Assembly: GCA_029782135.1 (NCBI GenBank)
Contig: JAKOVI010000025.1
Span: forward strand, 1-38,331
DNA length: 38,331 nucleotides
Direction of reading: 5' to 3'
From: Bacillota bacterium
GTDB taxonomy: Bacteria > Bacillota > UBA4882 > UBA10575
Each line of letters begins with the position of its first letter. Within the stretch, counting starts at the first letter, position 1. Positions 13,682 to 21,485 of the stretch are shown here, piece after piece. Both the position numbers and the translations under genes were made by a program. Under the pieces are notes generated by a model. The model was not told where the DNA came from and did not search any database. It saw nothing but the letters and a program-made list of their open reading frames with translations.

Positions 13682-14704
13682 CTACCGACATGCTGAGGCT
13701 GGTGGGACACAGATGACCTGACCCGGGAAGATCTGGTTCGGATTCGGGATTTGCGGGTTGAAGCGAATCAGGCAATTCAAGGGAATTCCGAACCGGTTGG
13801 CGATATTGAACATGGTATCACCGGCGCGCACGGTATAGAGGAATCCTCCCGGCGGACAGGTTGGTTGCGTGGTTCCACAGGCGGAAGCCGGTGGGACACA
13901 GATGACCTGGCCTGGGAAGATGAGGTTCGGATTCGGGATTTGCGGGTTGAAACGAATCAGGCAATCGAGCGGAATACCGAACCGGTTGGCGATATTGAAC
14001 ATGGTGTCACCAGCGCGGACCGTATAGAGGAATCCTCCCGGCGGGCACGGCTGTTGTGGCGGTGTAGGTACGCAAGCGGAAGCCGGCGGGATGCAAAGGA
14101 GCTGGCCAGGGAAGATCAGATCGCCGGAGACCTGTGGATTAAAGCGGCGTAGGCAATCGAGCGGAATTCCGAACTGGTTGGCGATACTGAACATCGAGTC
14201 ACCAGGCCGCACGGTGTAGAGGAATCCTCCCGGTGGGCAGGTCGGCGGTGGCGGTGTCGGTGCGCAAGCGGAAGCCGGCGGGACACAGATGACCTGGCCC
14301 GGAGTGATCTGGTTCGGATTCGGAATTTGTGGATTGAACCGGATCAGGCAATCCAATGGGATACCGAACTGGTTGGCGATACTGAACATCGAATCACCAG
14401 GCCGCACGGTATAGAGGAATCCTCCCGGTGGGCAGGACGGCGGCGGTGGTGGTGTCGTGCAGGCGGAAACCGGCGGGATACAAAGGACCTGTCCCGGGAA
14501 GATCACATCACCGGAGACCTGCGGATTAAAACGGCGTAAGCAATCCAAAGGAACCCCGAAACGATTGGCGATACTAAACAGGGTATCACCGGGCCGTACT
14601 GTATAAAGGAAGCCACCAGGTGGACATGTCGGTTGTTGAGTTGTTTCAGGCACTTGAGCTTGTTCAACGGGATTTTCCTTGACTCTTTCGGTATTTTCAG
14701 ACAT
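13682..14704 (-). CDS. Protein of five LysM repeats with paired cysteines
   Basis: 340 residues: a 26-residue charged, glutamine-rich lead, then five near-identical LysM modules of about 53 residues beginning at about residue 27. Each runs CPPGGFLYTVRxGD..F.IAN.FG.PL.CL.RFNPQ...PGQ..C.PP. Three cysteines per module are fixed, suggesting disulfide or metal cross-links. There is no signal peptide, membrane segment or enzyme domain. LysM binds the glycan of peptidoglycan or chitin; Bacillota proteins of this kind include spore coat and cortex factors, so assembly on the forespore or release on lysis is possible. This is inference. ATG at 14704 has GAGGAGGTG upstream. The DNA modules are similar enough to recombine, so copy number may vary between strains. 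Confidence 0.88.
   Translation of the reverse strand: MSENTERVKENPVEQAQVPETTQQPTCPPGGFLYTVRPGDTLFSIANRFGVPLDCLRRFNPQVSGDVIFPGQVLCIPPVSACTTPPPPPSCPPGGFLYTVRPGDSMFSIANQFGIPLDCLIRFNPQIPNPNQITPGQVICVPPASACAPTPPPPTCPPGGFLYTVRPGDSMFSIANQFGIPLDCLRRFNPQVSGDLIFPGQLLCIPPASACVPTPPQQPCPPGGFLYTVRAGDTMFNIANRFGIPLDCLIRFNPQIPNPNLIFPGQVICVPPASACGTTQPTCPPGGFLYTVRAGDTMFNIANRFGIPLNCLIRFNPQIPNPNQIFPGQVICVPPASACR
13700..14630 (-). repeat. Five tandem ~160-200 bp coding repeats (LysM modules)
   Basis: The gene body consists of five direct repeats that are visibly similar at DNA level, for example the recurring segments encoding GGFLYTVRxGD and DCLIRFNPQIPNPN. Modules 1 and 3 share the variant NPQVSGD, while 2, 4 and 5 share NPQIPNPN. 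This alternation points to duplication in pairs. Boundaries are approximate. Confidence 0.7.
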
Positions 14705-14915
14705 TTAGGCACCTCCTCATCGCTGAGAACTGATGAATCCTGCTATTAACTTATTCAAACTGCGTAAGGACGGCACCGAGATTTTGGCATAAAACTATAT
14801 TCCTTATGAACAATGCAGAAGTCCTGACGATATAATTTAAATTATCGGGGAAAATGCCTGTTTAGCACAGTCTTGGGATTTAAATCAAGAGAATTGGCAA
14901 CAAGACAAGGCATGA

Positions 14916-14942
14916 AAAAGACCGGGTCTAGCCCGGTCTTTT
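14916..14942. terminator. Bidirectional-looking terminator between the two LysM genes
   Basis: AAAAGACCGGG (14916-14926), loop TCTAG, CCCGGTCTTTT (14932-14942). On the minus strand it follows the four-repeat LysM gene by about 50 bases, and the A-run at its left becomes a T-run there. This makes the two LysM genes separate transcription units. The remaining bases 14705-14915 contain the leader of the five-repeat gene and an AT-rich near-palindrome at 14826-14847; no clear promoter was recognised. Confidence 0.85.
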
Positions 14943-14990
14943 CCGCGGGTAACTTGGCGAAAGAAAGTTTCCACCAGTCGGGTCAGTTCG

Positions 14991-15695
14991 TTACTGGGGA
15001 ATACAGACTTGCTGTCCGACTTGCAGGTTGTTCGGGTTAATACCCGGGTTGGCTGCCGTAATGGCAGAGACGGTAGTGTTAAAGCGTTGGGCCAACGCAA
15101 ATAAAGTATCGCCGGCCCGGATGATGTAGACTATACCGGGGCAGGTTCCGGGTGTCGGTGTCGGCGCGGGCGCAGGAATACAGACCTGTTGCCCGATCTG
15201 TAAACTGTTCGGGTTAACCCCCGGATTTGCCGAGATTAAAGCCTGTAAAGTTACATTGAAGCGGGAAGCCAAAGAAAAGAAGGTATCGCCGGCCCGGATT
15301 GTGTAGAGAAAACCACCGGGGCAAGGACCTGGTCCTGGCGCGGCGGCCGGGACACAAATCTGCTGGCCAATTTGCAATTGGTTGGGATTGACACCGGGGT
15401 TCGCGGCCTCTAAGGCGTTGACCGTAGTGCCGAAGCGACGGGCAATACTGAAAAAGGTGTCGCCGGCTCTGATTGTGTACTGGAATCCGCCGGGGCAGGG
15501 ACCGGGGCTGGGCGCGACCGGGATACAGATCATCCGGCCAACCTGTAAAGAGTTGGGATCGATCCCGGGATTGGCCTGGATGATTGCTTGGACAGTTGTA
15601 TTAAACCTTCCCGCCAGGGCAAAAAGGGTGTCGCCGGCGCGAATCGTGTAAACCGTACCGCCAGGACAGAAAACCTGACTGATGTTCATGCTCAT
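14991..15695 (-). CDS. Protein of four LysM repeats
   Basis: 234 residues from the ATG at 15695, which has GGAGG eight bases upstream; the longer frame to 15710 starts upstream of and runs through that ribosome binding site. Four LysM modules make up nearly the whole protein, of the form CPGG..YTIRAGDT.F.LA.RFNTTV.AI..ANPGI.PN.LQ.GQ.ICIP, separated by short Pro/Ala/Gly linkers. There is no signal peptide or catalytic domain. This repeat family (ANPGINPN) differs from that of the neighbour (RFNPQIPNPN), so the two genes are not recent copies of each other. Likely a peptidoglycan- or spore-cortex-binding structural protein; the location is uncertain because no export signal is visible. Confidence 0.87.
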   Translation of the reverse strand: MSMNISQVFCPGGTVYTIRAGDTLFALAGRFNTTVQAIIQANPGIDPNSLQVGRMICIPVAPSPGPCPGGFQYTIRAGDTFFSIARRFGTTVNALEAANPGVNPNQLQIGQQICVPAAAPGPGPCPGGFLYTIRAGDTFFSLASRFNVTLQALISANPGVNPNSLQIGQQVCIPAPAPTPTPGTCPGIVYIIRAGDTLFALAQRFNTTVSAITAANPGINPNNLQVGQQVCIPQ

Positions 15696-15868
15696 TTTCG
15701 ATTCCTCCATTATGCTGGTTACTACAAACTATGCGGACGCCGGGGGAAAGGTAAGAGGTCAAAGTCATGACTTTTTGGGCTAAAGTTGCTAAATCAGAAG
15801 GAAGATTATCCTCTGGACACCGGGAAGGACATCTTTTTTGGAGGAGGTGGTTTACCCAGGTAACTGTA

Positions 15869-15877
15869 TGATATAAT
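15869..15877 (+). promoter_or_regulatory. Extended -10 promoter of the small exported membrane protein
   Basis: TGATATAAT combines a perfect TATAAT (15872-15877) with an extended TG. TTTACC at 15851-15856 is a possible -35 with a short 15-base spacer. The predicted start near 15884 leaves a leader of about 23 bases before the GTG at 15907. Confidence 0.6.
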
Positions 15878-15906
15878 AAAGAAACTTATTAATGGGAGGT
15901 AATCAA

Positions 15907-16599
15907 GTGAAACGCAACAAAATAGGAATCATTATGTTTCTTTGTTTCTGCTTGCTCCTGACGGCCGGACCAGTGACGGCCAGTTATCCAAATCAGACTA
16001 GTCTTTCCGCCGAATATCTGCTGAGTAACTTGGCGCGGGAAAAGAAGACGGACCGTTTGATCGGGGGCGTTGTTCTAACCGCGACGGGTATAGGTACCGG
16101 GGCTTTATTTTCGATGGTTAAAGCTGATGAAGATCTTACGGAGGAAGATGCCAAGTATATCAGAGGGTTTGGCTATATCATGGCCGGTATTATCACCGGA
16201 ACGGGAATTATTACCTTGGCCATACCTTCTGAAGCGGAGAACCACTATGCTGATGTGATGAAGATTAATGATCCGGTTAAAAAAGAAGAAGCAGCTTATA
16301 ACAGTTTGGTTTTCTTAGCGGACCGGGCAAAAACCGACCGCCTGATCGCCGGGGTCATTGATGCGGCGGGCGCGCTTTACTTTTTAACTTCCAATTCTTA
16401 CTACTATACATATTGCGCTTTAATCTTTGCCGGCTCAGCGGTCGCCAATCTCGGAATTAAAAGTGTAGAAGAGAAAATGCTTGAACGTTACCATGCGGGG
16501 CAGGAATTCTCAGTGAAGGAAACATTCCCCCGCTCCCGCTTCGGTTTCGGCTGGCTGCCGAATGGTGGTGTGATGGCGGTGTACAGTTACCGGTTTTAG
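15907..16599 (+). CDS. Exported membrane protein of unknown function with an internal duplication
   Basis: 230 residues from GTG 15907. The longer frame's ATG at 15892 overlaps the ribosome binding site GGGAGGT, so GTG is preferred. Residues 1-26 look like a signal peptide (MKRNKIGIIMFLCFC... ending VTAS). The rest contains two related units, KKTDRLIGGVVLTATGIG near residue 45 and AKTDRLIAGVIDAAGALYF near residue 145, each followed by a second hydrophobic segment, giving about four membrane helices after the signal. The C-terminus (FGFGWLPNGGVMAVYSYRF) ends in an aromatic residue like an outer-membrane strand, which would be odd in a monoderm. I do not recognise the family. Confidence 0.75.
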   Translation: MKRNKIGIIMFLCFCLLLTAGPVTASYPNQTSLSAEYLLSNLAREKKTDRLIGGVVLTATGIGTGALFSMVKADEDLTEEDAKYIRGFGYIMAGIITGTGIITLAIPSEAENHYADVMKINDPVKKEEAAYNSLVFLADRAKTDRLIAGVIDAAGALYFLTSNSYYYTYCALIFAGSAVANLGIKSVEEKMLERYHAGQEFSVKETFPRSRFGFGWLPNGGVMAVYSYRF

Positions 16600-16650
16600 T
16601 TCCGGAGAGAGTGGTAACCGGTGTCCGGTAAATTAGCTCGATGATAAAAT

Positions 16651-16698
16651 AACGGCTGTCCGCCCGGGACTTTCCGTTCCCGGCGGACAGCCGTTTTT
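16651..16698. terminator. Strong rho-independent terminator, probably bidirectional
   Basis: AACGGCTGTCCGCC (16651-16664) pairs perfectly with GGCGGACAGCCGTT (16682-16695), with an inner GGGA/TCCC extension, and runs into TTTTT on the plus strand and TTATTTT on the minus strand. It separates the membrane protein gene from the convergent ACT/PaaK genes. Confidence 0.9.
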
Positions 16699-16753
16699 GC
16701 TTCACGGATTTGGTGTTGTTTTATTGTCCTTGCGGCAATCATTATCTCTTTAT

Positions 16754-17182
16754 TTAACCCTTAGAGAGCTTTGCTTCGGATAAGAGCTGATAATGATTGG
16801 CTTGTAAGACTTCTTCAAGTAAGGAATGTTTTTCGGCCTCCAAGACCAGTGCGGCTTGGGATTTGGCCTCCAGGACAAAGCCGTAACAATCGTCCAGGTT
16901 GATTTGGTGGCGGGCAAGGAGCGTTAGTAATTTGTGCATCTCGCCGGGGCGATCGGGGAGGAGGACAATGCTCACTTTACGCTTGGAGACCGTAAAGCCC
17001 TCATCTTTTAAAAGTTGGTAGGCCTCTGCCAGGCGGTCCGCGATGATCTTTACGACCCCGAACTCGCCGGCGCTCGCGATATAAATTCCATAAATATTAA
17101 TTCCCTGCTCGGCCAGGATCTTCGTGATGCTCTCCAGTTTTCCCGGCTTATTCTCCACAAAGATTGATAAATGGTAAGCCAC
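16754..17182 (-). CDS. Protein of two ACT domains, partner of PaaK
   Basis: 142 residues made of two ACT domains, about 1-67 (HLSIFVENKPGKLESITKIL... GINIYGI) and 70-140 (VSIVLLPDRPGEMHKLLTLLA... INLDDCYGF). Each has the beta-alpha-beta loop with the conserved Gly that binds amino acids at domain interfaces. There is no enzyme domain. Such proteins often lie next to phenylacetate-CoA ligase genes in Bacillota and archaea, as here (124 bases downstream of paaK on the same strand). It may sense an aromatic amino acid or its 2-oxoacid product. The role is inferred from the domain and neighbour. Confidence 0.88.
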   Translation of the reverse strand: MAYHLSIFVENKPGKLESITKILAEQGINIYGIYIASAGEFGVVKIIADRLAEAYQLLKDEGFTVSKRKVSIVLLPDRPGEMHKLLTLLARHQINLDDCYGFVLEAKSQAALVLEAEKHSLLEEVLQANHYQLLSEAKLSKG

Positions 17183-17306
17183 TGCAATCTCCTCCTTCTC
17201 GCCTGCCGGAGGTAATATTCTTTTGGATTTGTGGTAGTCAATATTCTACAAGAGTTGGTACTTCCTCCGGGCGGCCGTTTCCATTGTCCAGATCCGGGTA
17301 AGACCG

Positions 17307-18596
17307 TTATTCCGAATTCCGCAGGTCATTGACCCGTTTGGCCTTCCCTTCCCAGACCGGCAAGCTGCCGGGTTCACAGAGTTGAACCACGGGATTGACG
17401 GAAAGCTCGGCTCGTAACTCGTCGGCGATCCGGTTTTGTAATTGGGTTAGCCCGGCCAAAGTTCCTTCAAAGATCGCTTGATCCACTTCTGCTTTAATGT
17501 ATAGTTTATCCATGTAGTTTTCTTTTCTGATTTCGATCAGGTAGTTTTTCCCAACCCCCGGAATACCGAGGAGCGTCTTTTCGATCTGGATGGGGAAAAG
17601 ATTAACCCCGTTGATGATCAGCATATCATCTGCCCGGCCTTTAATCCGGTCAATGCGGACGTGGGTGCGGCCGCAGGGACACTTTCCGGGAAGGATCCGG
17701 GTGAGATCGCCGGTCCGGTAGCGCAGGAGGGGCACCGCTTCCCTTTTTAAAGTCGTCAGGACCAGCTCACCTTCCTCGCCCGGGGGCAGCACCTCTCCGG
17801 TCTCCGGGTCGATGATTTCAACCAGAAAATGATCTTCCCAGAGGTGTATCCCGTCTTGTTCTAGGCATTCAAAACCGACGCCCGGGCCGCAAACTTCGGA
17901 GAGGCCGTAGGAGTTATATGCTTTAACCCCGAATAACTCCTCGATTTGCCGGCGCATGGCCTCGCTATGCGGTTCGGAACCGATAATAAAGATCCGCAGA
18001 TTCAGAGATTTCGGGTCGATCTTTAACTCCTCAAAGTGTGTGTAAAGCCGCAGGGCGTAGCTGGGGAGGATATGCACAACACTGGTCCCGAAGTTCTGCA
18101 TAAACCAGATCTGGCGTTTGCTGTTGCCGGGGCCAATCGGGATGGTCAGGGCGCCGATCGCTTCCGCGCCATAATGAAATCCCAGGCCGCCGGTGAAAAG
18201 GCCGTAACCCATGGTGTTTTGGAAAACATCGCCGGGGCGCGTCCCGATCATATACATGCACCGGGCGACCAGGTTGGTCCATTCCTCGATATCATTTTTG
18301 GTGTGGAAAATAACCGTCGGGTTACCGGTGGTCCCGGAAGAAGAATGCAGGCGCACCACCTGTTTTCGGTCGGTCGCGAGGAAGCCGTAGGGGAAGTGTT
18401 CCCGCAGATCCTGTTTCCGGGTAAAGGGGACTTCGGCTTGAAAGGCCGCGAGCGATTCGATCTGGTCAAGCGCCAAGCGCCGGTAAAAAGGGGAGTTTTT
18501 CGCCCGCGCCAGCGTCGCGCGGAGTAAGTGAAGCTGGTACTCCCGGAGTCCCCCTGCTTCCGCTCTTTCCATCGCTTCATCCCAATACATGCTCAT
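17307..18596 (-). CDS. paaK: Phenylacetate-CoA ligase
   Basis: 429 residues, the usual length. The adenylate-forming motifs are clear: the P-loop SSSGTTGNP at 85-93, GSEPHSEA at 206-213, NSYGLSEVCGPG at 228-239 and LRYRTGDLTRI further on. The CPCG motif (ILPGKCPCGRTHVRIDRIKGRADDM) and the C-terminal subdomain typical of PaaK follow. It converts phenylacetate (or a similar aryl acid) to its CoA ester with ATP. Anaerobes use such ligases in aromatic amino acid degradation as partners of indolepyruvate ferredoxin oxidoreductase; no such gene is in the window. ATG 18596 has GGAGGG eight bases upstream. Bases 18597-18794 hold no gene, only an imperfect hairpin near 18638-18666. Confidence 0.94.
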   Translation of the reverse strand: MSMYWDEAMERAEAGGLREYQLHLLRATLARAKNSPFYRRLALDQIESLAAFQAEVPFTRKQDLREHFPYGFLATDRKQVVRLHSSSGTTGNPTVIFHTKNDIEEWTNLVARCMYMIGTRPGDVFQNTMGYGLFTGGLGFHYGAEAIGALTIPIGPGNSKRQIWFMQNFGTSVVHILPSYALRLYTHFEELKIDPKSLNLRIFIIGSEPHSEAMRRQIEELFGVKAYNSYGLSEVCGPGVGFECLEQDGIHLWEDHFLVEIIDPETGEVLPPGEEGELVLTTLKREAVPLLRYRTGDLTRILPGKCPCGRTHVRIDRIKGRADDMLIINGVNLFPIQIEKTLLGIPGVGKNYLIEIRKENYMDKLYIKAEVDQAIFEGTLAGLTQLQNRIADELRAELSVNPVVQLCEPGSLPVWEGKAKRVNDLRNSE

Positions 18597-18794
18597 TGAA
18601 CCATCCCTCCGTCTTACCGTGAAACTGCAATTCTTTCAACGGCCAATCCAACGAAGTGGCCGGTTGTAATTGATCTCTTATAATCTTAATCTTATCATAA
18701 AAATCCCGCCGTTGTTGTCTTTTCCTGAAAATTATTAAAGAACAGCTAATTAACTGGACTTATATGGACGGGGAAGATTTAGAGGCCGGTTTTT

Positions 18795-21485
18795 TCACCA
18801 CCCGGAGGCACGGTTCCGGTTGGTGGCGACTTTTTGCCATGCCGCGCGGAAACGGTTGGCCATGGTGGTGCGGAAGATCCGGAGCGCGGCGGCCAGCGGG
18901 CGGAAAAGATGGACCGGCAGGAAGCGTAAGGCCAGTTCGAACAGGAAAAGGAGAAAGATCCAGGGTAAAAGCTGATGACCGGTCCGCCGTTCCTTGGTGG
19001 CTACCTCCGGCCGGCCGGTAAACACTTCCTCCGGGGAGGAGAGGATTCGTCCCCCGGTCGCGGCGGCTAATTCCGCGAGAAGGCGGTGGCCGTCCACGGT
19101 CCGCCGGTACCGGTACTCCGGTGAGTAAGGAACGGAGAAACCGGTCAGCACCGGCCCTTCTTCCGTAGCGGATCCCTGCTGTTGCCAGGTGATGGCGACC
19201 AGGTACTCCCCGGTTGCGGTCAAGGGGAATGAGGTACGGTATTCCCCGGGACCGGTCTGTGGGAGGGTAATTGTTTGCGTTTCGCCCCGGGGGGTAGTGA
19301 TCGTCGCTTTCACTTGCAAGTAATTGACAAAATTCCCCTCCGGGTCAAGGGCATCGGCATGTAGGAGACCCCGGCCGTCCGCGATTGAAACCTGGGGCTG
19401 AAGCAAGGTATACGGCTCGGCAGGAATAACCCAATTGATGACTTGCCGCCAAAACTCACCGTACCCTGGCCATGCCAGCCACTCCCGGGCCCAGTTTTCC
19501 CCCAGATCGGAGAGGAAACTTACGGTGCGGCCCAGACCGAACCGCCAACCGGCGAGCACCGGCGAGTAGTCGGGGGCGCGGAGAAAAACCTCGGCGGTCC
19601 GGCGCGGGGTCGTCCGGACAAACCCAGTCAGTTCAGGCGGTTCGGTCCAGCGGGTGGCGGTCCAGAGCCCGTTGCCGGCGGCAAGTTGGGGACGGAAAGG
19701 CCGTTCGTCCACCGCTCCGCGGAGGACCCGGCTGGTTTCGGCGATAAAAATCTGCGGAATCGTATTAAAATCTTCCGTGTAAAATGCGCGGCCACGGCCC
19801 CAGGCCGCCAGATTGGTCAGTAATTCACGGTCGGCATCCTGGCCGATCCCGACCGTACTGATCGTAATCCCGCTGGCGGCGATTGCTTTCGCCAGGGTTT
19901 CAAAATCGCCGGGATCGGAGATCCCGTCAGAGAGGATGAGAATATGCCGGATGGCTGACTCCTCTTTGAGCATGCTCCGGTAAGCTTCTTCGAGGGCGGC
20001 GTAGAGATTGGTGCTCCCGCCGGTTTGGAGCGGGGCGAGGCGCCGGATAATGCGCTCCGGATCATCGACATTCTGGAGGGTAACGACCCAACGGGGTTGG
20101 GCGTCAAAGGCGAGGACGCCCAGGCGTTCCTCCTCGACCAACAGTTGGAGGGCGGCGATCGTTGCTTCTTTGGCCAGGCGGAGTTTGCTAAATCCCCCTT
20201 CGTACTGGACCTGATCCATGCTGCCGGAGGTATCGAGGAGGATCAATAAGGAAAGGGAGGGAAAGAGCACCCGTTGTTCAAGCTGGCTGTGGACCGGGAG
20301 CAAAGCGGCCAACGGCGAAGTGCGGCCGGTCTCGGCTTCTGCGCTGTTCTTCCCGGAGAGGACGATCAACCCGCCCCCCAGGTTATGGACGTATGTATGG
20401 AGCAACTCGATCTGGTTGGGGGTGAGGGCGGACCAGGGAAGATCATTCAGGATGATGGCGCTGTAGGCGGTAAGCGCTTTTAAGTCTTGCGGGAAAAGCC
20501 TTGCCGGTTGCTGGATGATCGTAAAACCCTCTTCGGCCAGGCGGACAACGAAATGGCGGGAGGCCGGCGTGGACTCACCCACCAGCAACACGGGTTTATC
20601 ACCGGGAACAACCATGACCCCGCCGGCCTGGTTATTTGCCGGCAGGGTATCAGGGGCGACCGCCAGTTCCGCCCGGTAACGGTAGACACCGGCGGCAGGA
20701 AGGGTTTGCGTAAACAGAAAGAGGTTGGTCCCGGGCTGGAGGGTAACCGGCTGGGTGGCGACCAAACGTTCGTTGAGGTAGAGCAGGAGTTCGCCGGCAG
20801 CCTCCCCCGTACTGTGACAGACCACTTGCAGGAGAAAGGGTTCACCCTTTTTACTCCGGCGGGGAAGGGCGAGATGTTCGATCAGTGCTTCGGATGTGGC
20901 CGGGCGCGGGAGCGGGTAGACGTCCACCGGGACGTTTTCTGCCCGTAACTTGGGGATGATCTCTCCAACCTGCCCGGCATTTTCCGCTCCGTCCGATATT
21001 AATACGATCCGCCGCCCGCCTTCCGGCGGGAGGCTGGCGAAGGCCAGTTTGAGGGATGCTTCGATGTTGGTCAGATCCCCGGGCGGTTCCGCCGGGAAGA
21101 CAGGCCACTGCCATTCAGCCGCCGGCGTCAGGTCAACCTGGGGGACGGCGCCAAACGTGATCAGTCCAGCCCGGTCGGCTGCTTTCCGCTTTTGTAAAGC
21201 GGACCGTAGAAAAGCAATGCCTGCATCCTGTTGGACAGGGAGGAGGCTGGCTGAGCGGTCAACGACAAAAACGACCGTCTGCTCCGGAACCGGGACGGTG
21301 AGCAGCGGTTGGGCCAGACTTAGGGTGACCAAAGCGAGCAGCAAAAGGCGAAGACCAAGCACGATCCAGGCTTTGAGCCGCGAACTCCCCCGGCGGGTTC
21401 CGTACAGAAAGATCAGATAAGCCAGGGGCAGGAGAAGGAGGAGAAAGAGATAACCCGGCTGTGCGAAACGGAAAACTGTCCTCAT
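18795..21485 (-). CDS. Large membrane protein with two MIDAS-like vWA regions and a GATase-like region
   Basis: 896 residues from the ATG at 21485, which overlaps the preceding stop as ATGA and has AAGGAGGGC upstream; the longer frame adds 17 residues. Membrane helices lie at about 11-28 and 38-60, with another near 845-865. A first vWA-like region starts at Asp76 (VVDRSASLL). A GATase1-like region (about 295-385: KPVLLVGES... GGGLIVLSG) lacks an obvious Cys-His-Glu triad. A second, better vWA domain has DTSGS at 418-422 and TGGSTNL, a full MIDAS. The layout matches vWA proteins in MoxR operons. The role is probably envelope assembly or quality control powered by the neighbouring AAA+ ATPase; the client is unknown. 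It is the last gene of the operon. Confidence 0.85.
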   Translation of the reverse strand: MRTVFRFAQPGYLFLLLLLPLAYLIFLYGTRRGSSRLKAWIVLGLRLLLLALVTLSLAQPLLTVPVPEQTVVFVVDRSASLLPVQQDAGIAFLRSALQKRKAADRAGLITFGAVPQVDLTPAAEWQWPVFPAEPPGDLTNIEASLKLAFASLPPEGGRRIVLISDGAENAGQVGEIIPKLRAENVPVDVYPLPRPATSEALIEHLALPRRSKKGEPFLLQVVCHSTGEAAGELLLYLNERLVATQPVTLQPGTNLFLFTQTLPAAGVYRYRAELAVAPDTLPANNQAGGVMVVPGDKPVLLVGESTPASRHFVVRLAEEGFTIIQQPARLFPQDLKALTAYSAIILNDLPWSALTPNQIELLHTYVHNLGGGLIVLSGKNSAEAETGRTSPLAALLPVHSQLEQRVLFPSLSLLILLDTSGSMDQVQYEGGFSKLRLAKEATIAALQLLVEEERLGVLAFDAQPRWVVTLQNVDDPERIIRRLAPLQTGGSTNLYAALEEAYRSMLKEESAIRHILILSDGISDPGDFETLAKAIAASGITISTVGIGQDADRELLTNLAAWGRGRAFYTEDFNTIPQIFIAETSRVLRGAVDERPFRPQLAAGNGLWTATRWTEPPELTGFVRTTPRRTAEVFLRAPDYSPVLAGWRFGLGRTVSFLSDLGENWAREWLAWPGYGEFWRQVINWVIPAEPYTLLQPQVSIADGRGLLHADALDPEGNFVNYLQVKATITTPRGETQTITLPQTGPGEYRTSFPLTATGEYLVAITWQQQGSATEEGPVLTGFSVPYSPEYRYRRTVDGHRLLAELAAATGGRILSSPEEVFTGRPEVATKERRTGHQLLPWIFLLFLFELALRFLPVHLFRPLAAALRIFRTTMANRFRAAWQKVATNRNRASGW

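Noticed and set aside
13700-14630. Regular repeats that could suggest a CRISPR array
   Set aside because: The repeats are long, of about 160 bases, in frame, and encode LysM modules; no short palindromic repeats with unique spacers.
14826-14847. AT-rich near-palindrome upstream of the five-repeat LysM gene
   Set aside because: Imperfect and weak; not enough to call an operator or a terminator.
18597-18794. Possible T-box or riboswitch before paaK
   Set aside because: Only one imperfect hairpin near 18638-18666; no T-box sequence, terminator or other riboswitch core seen.
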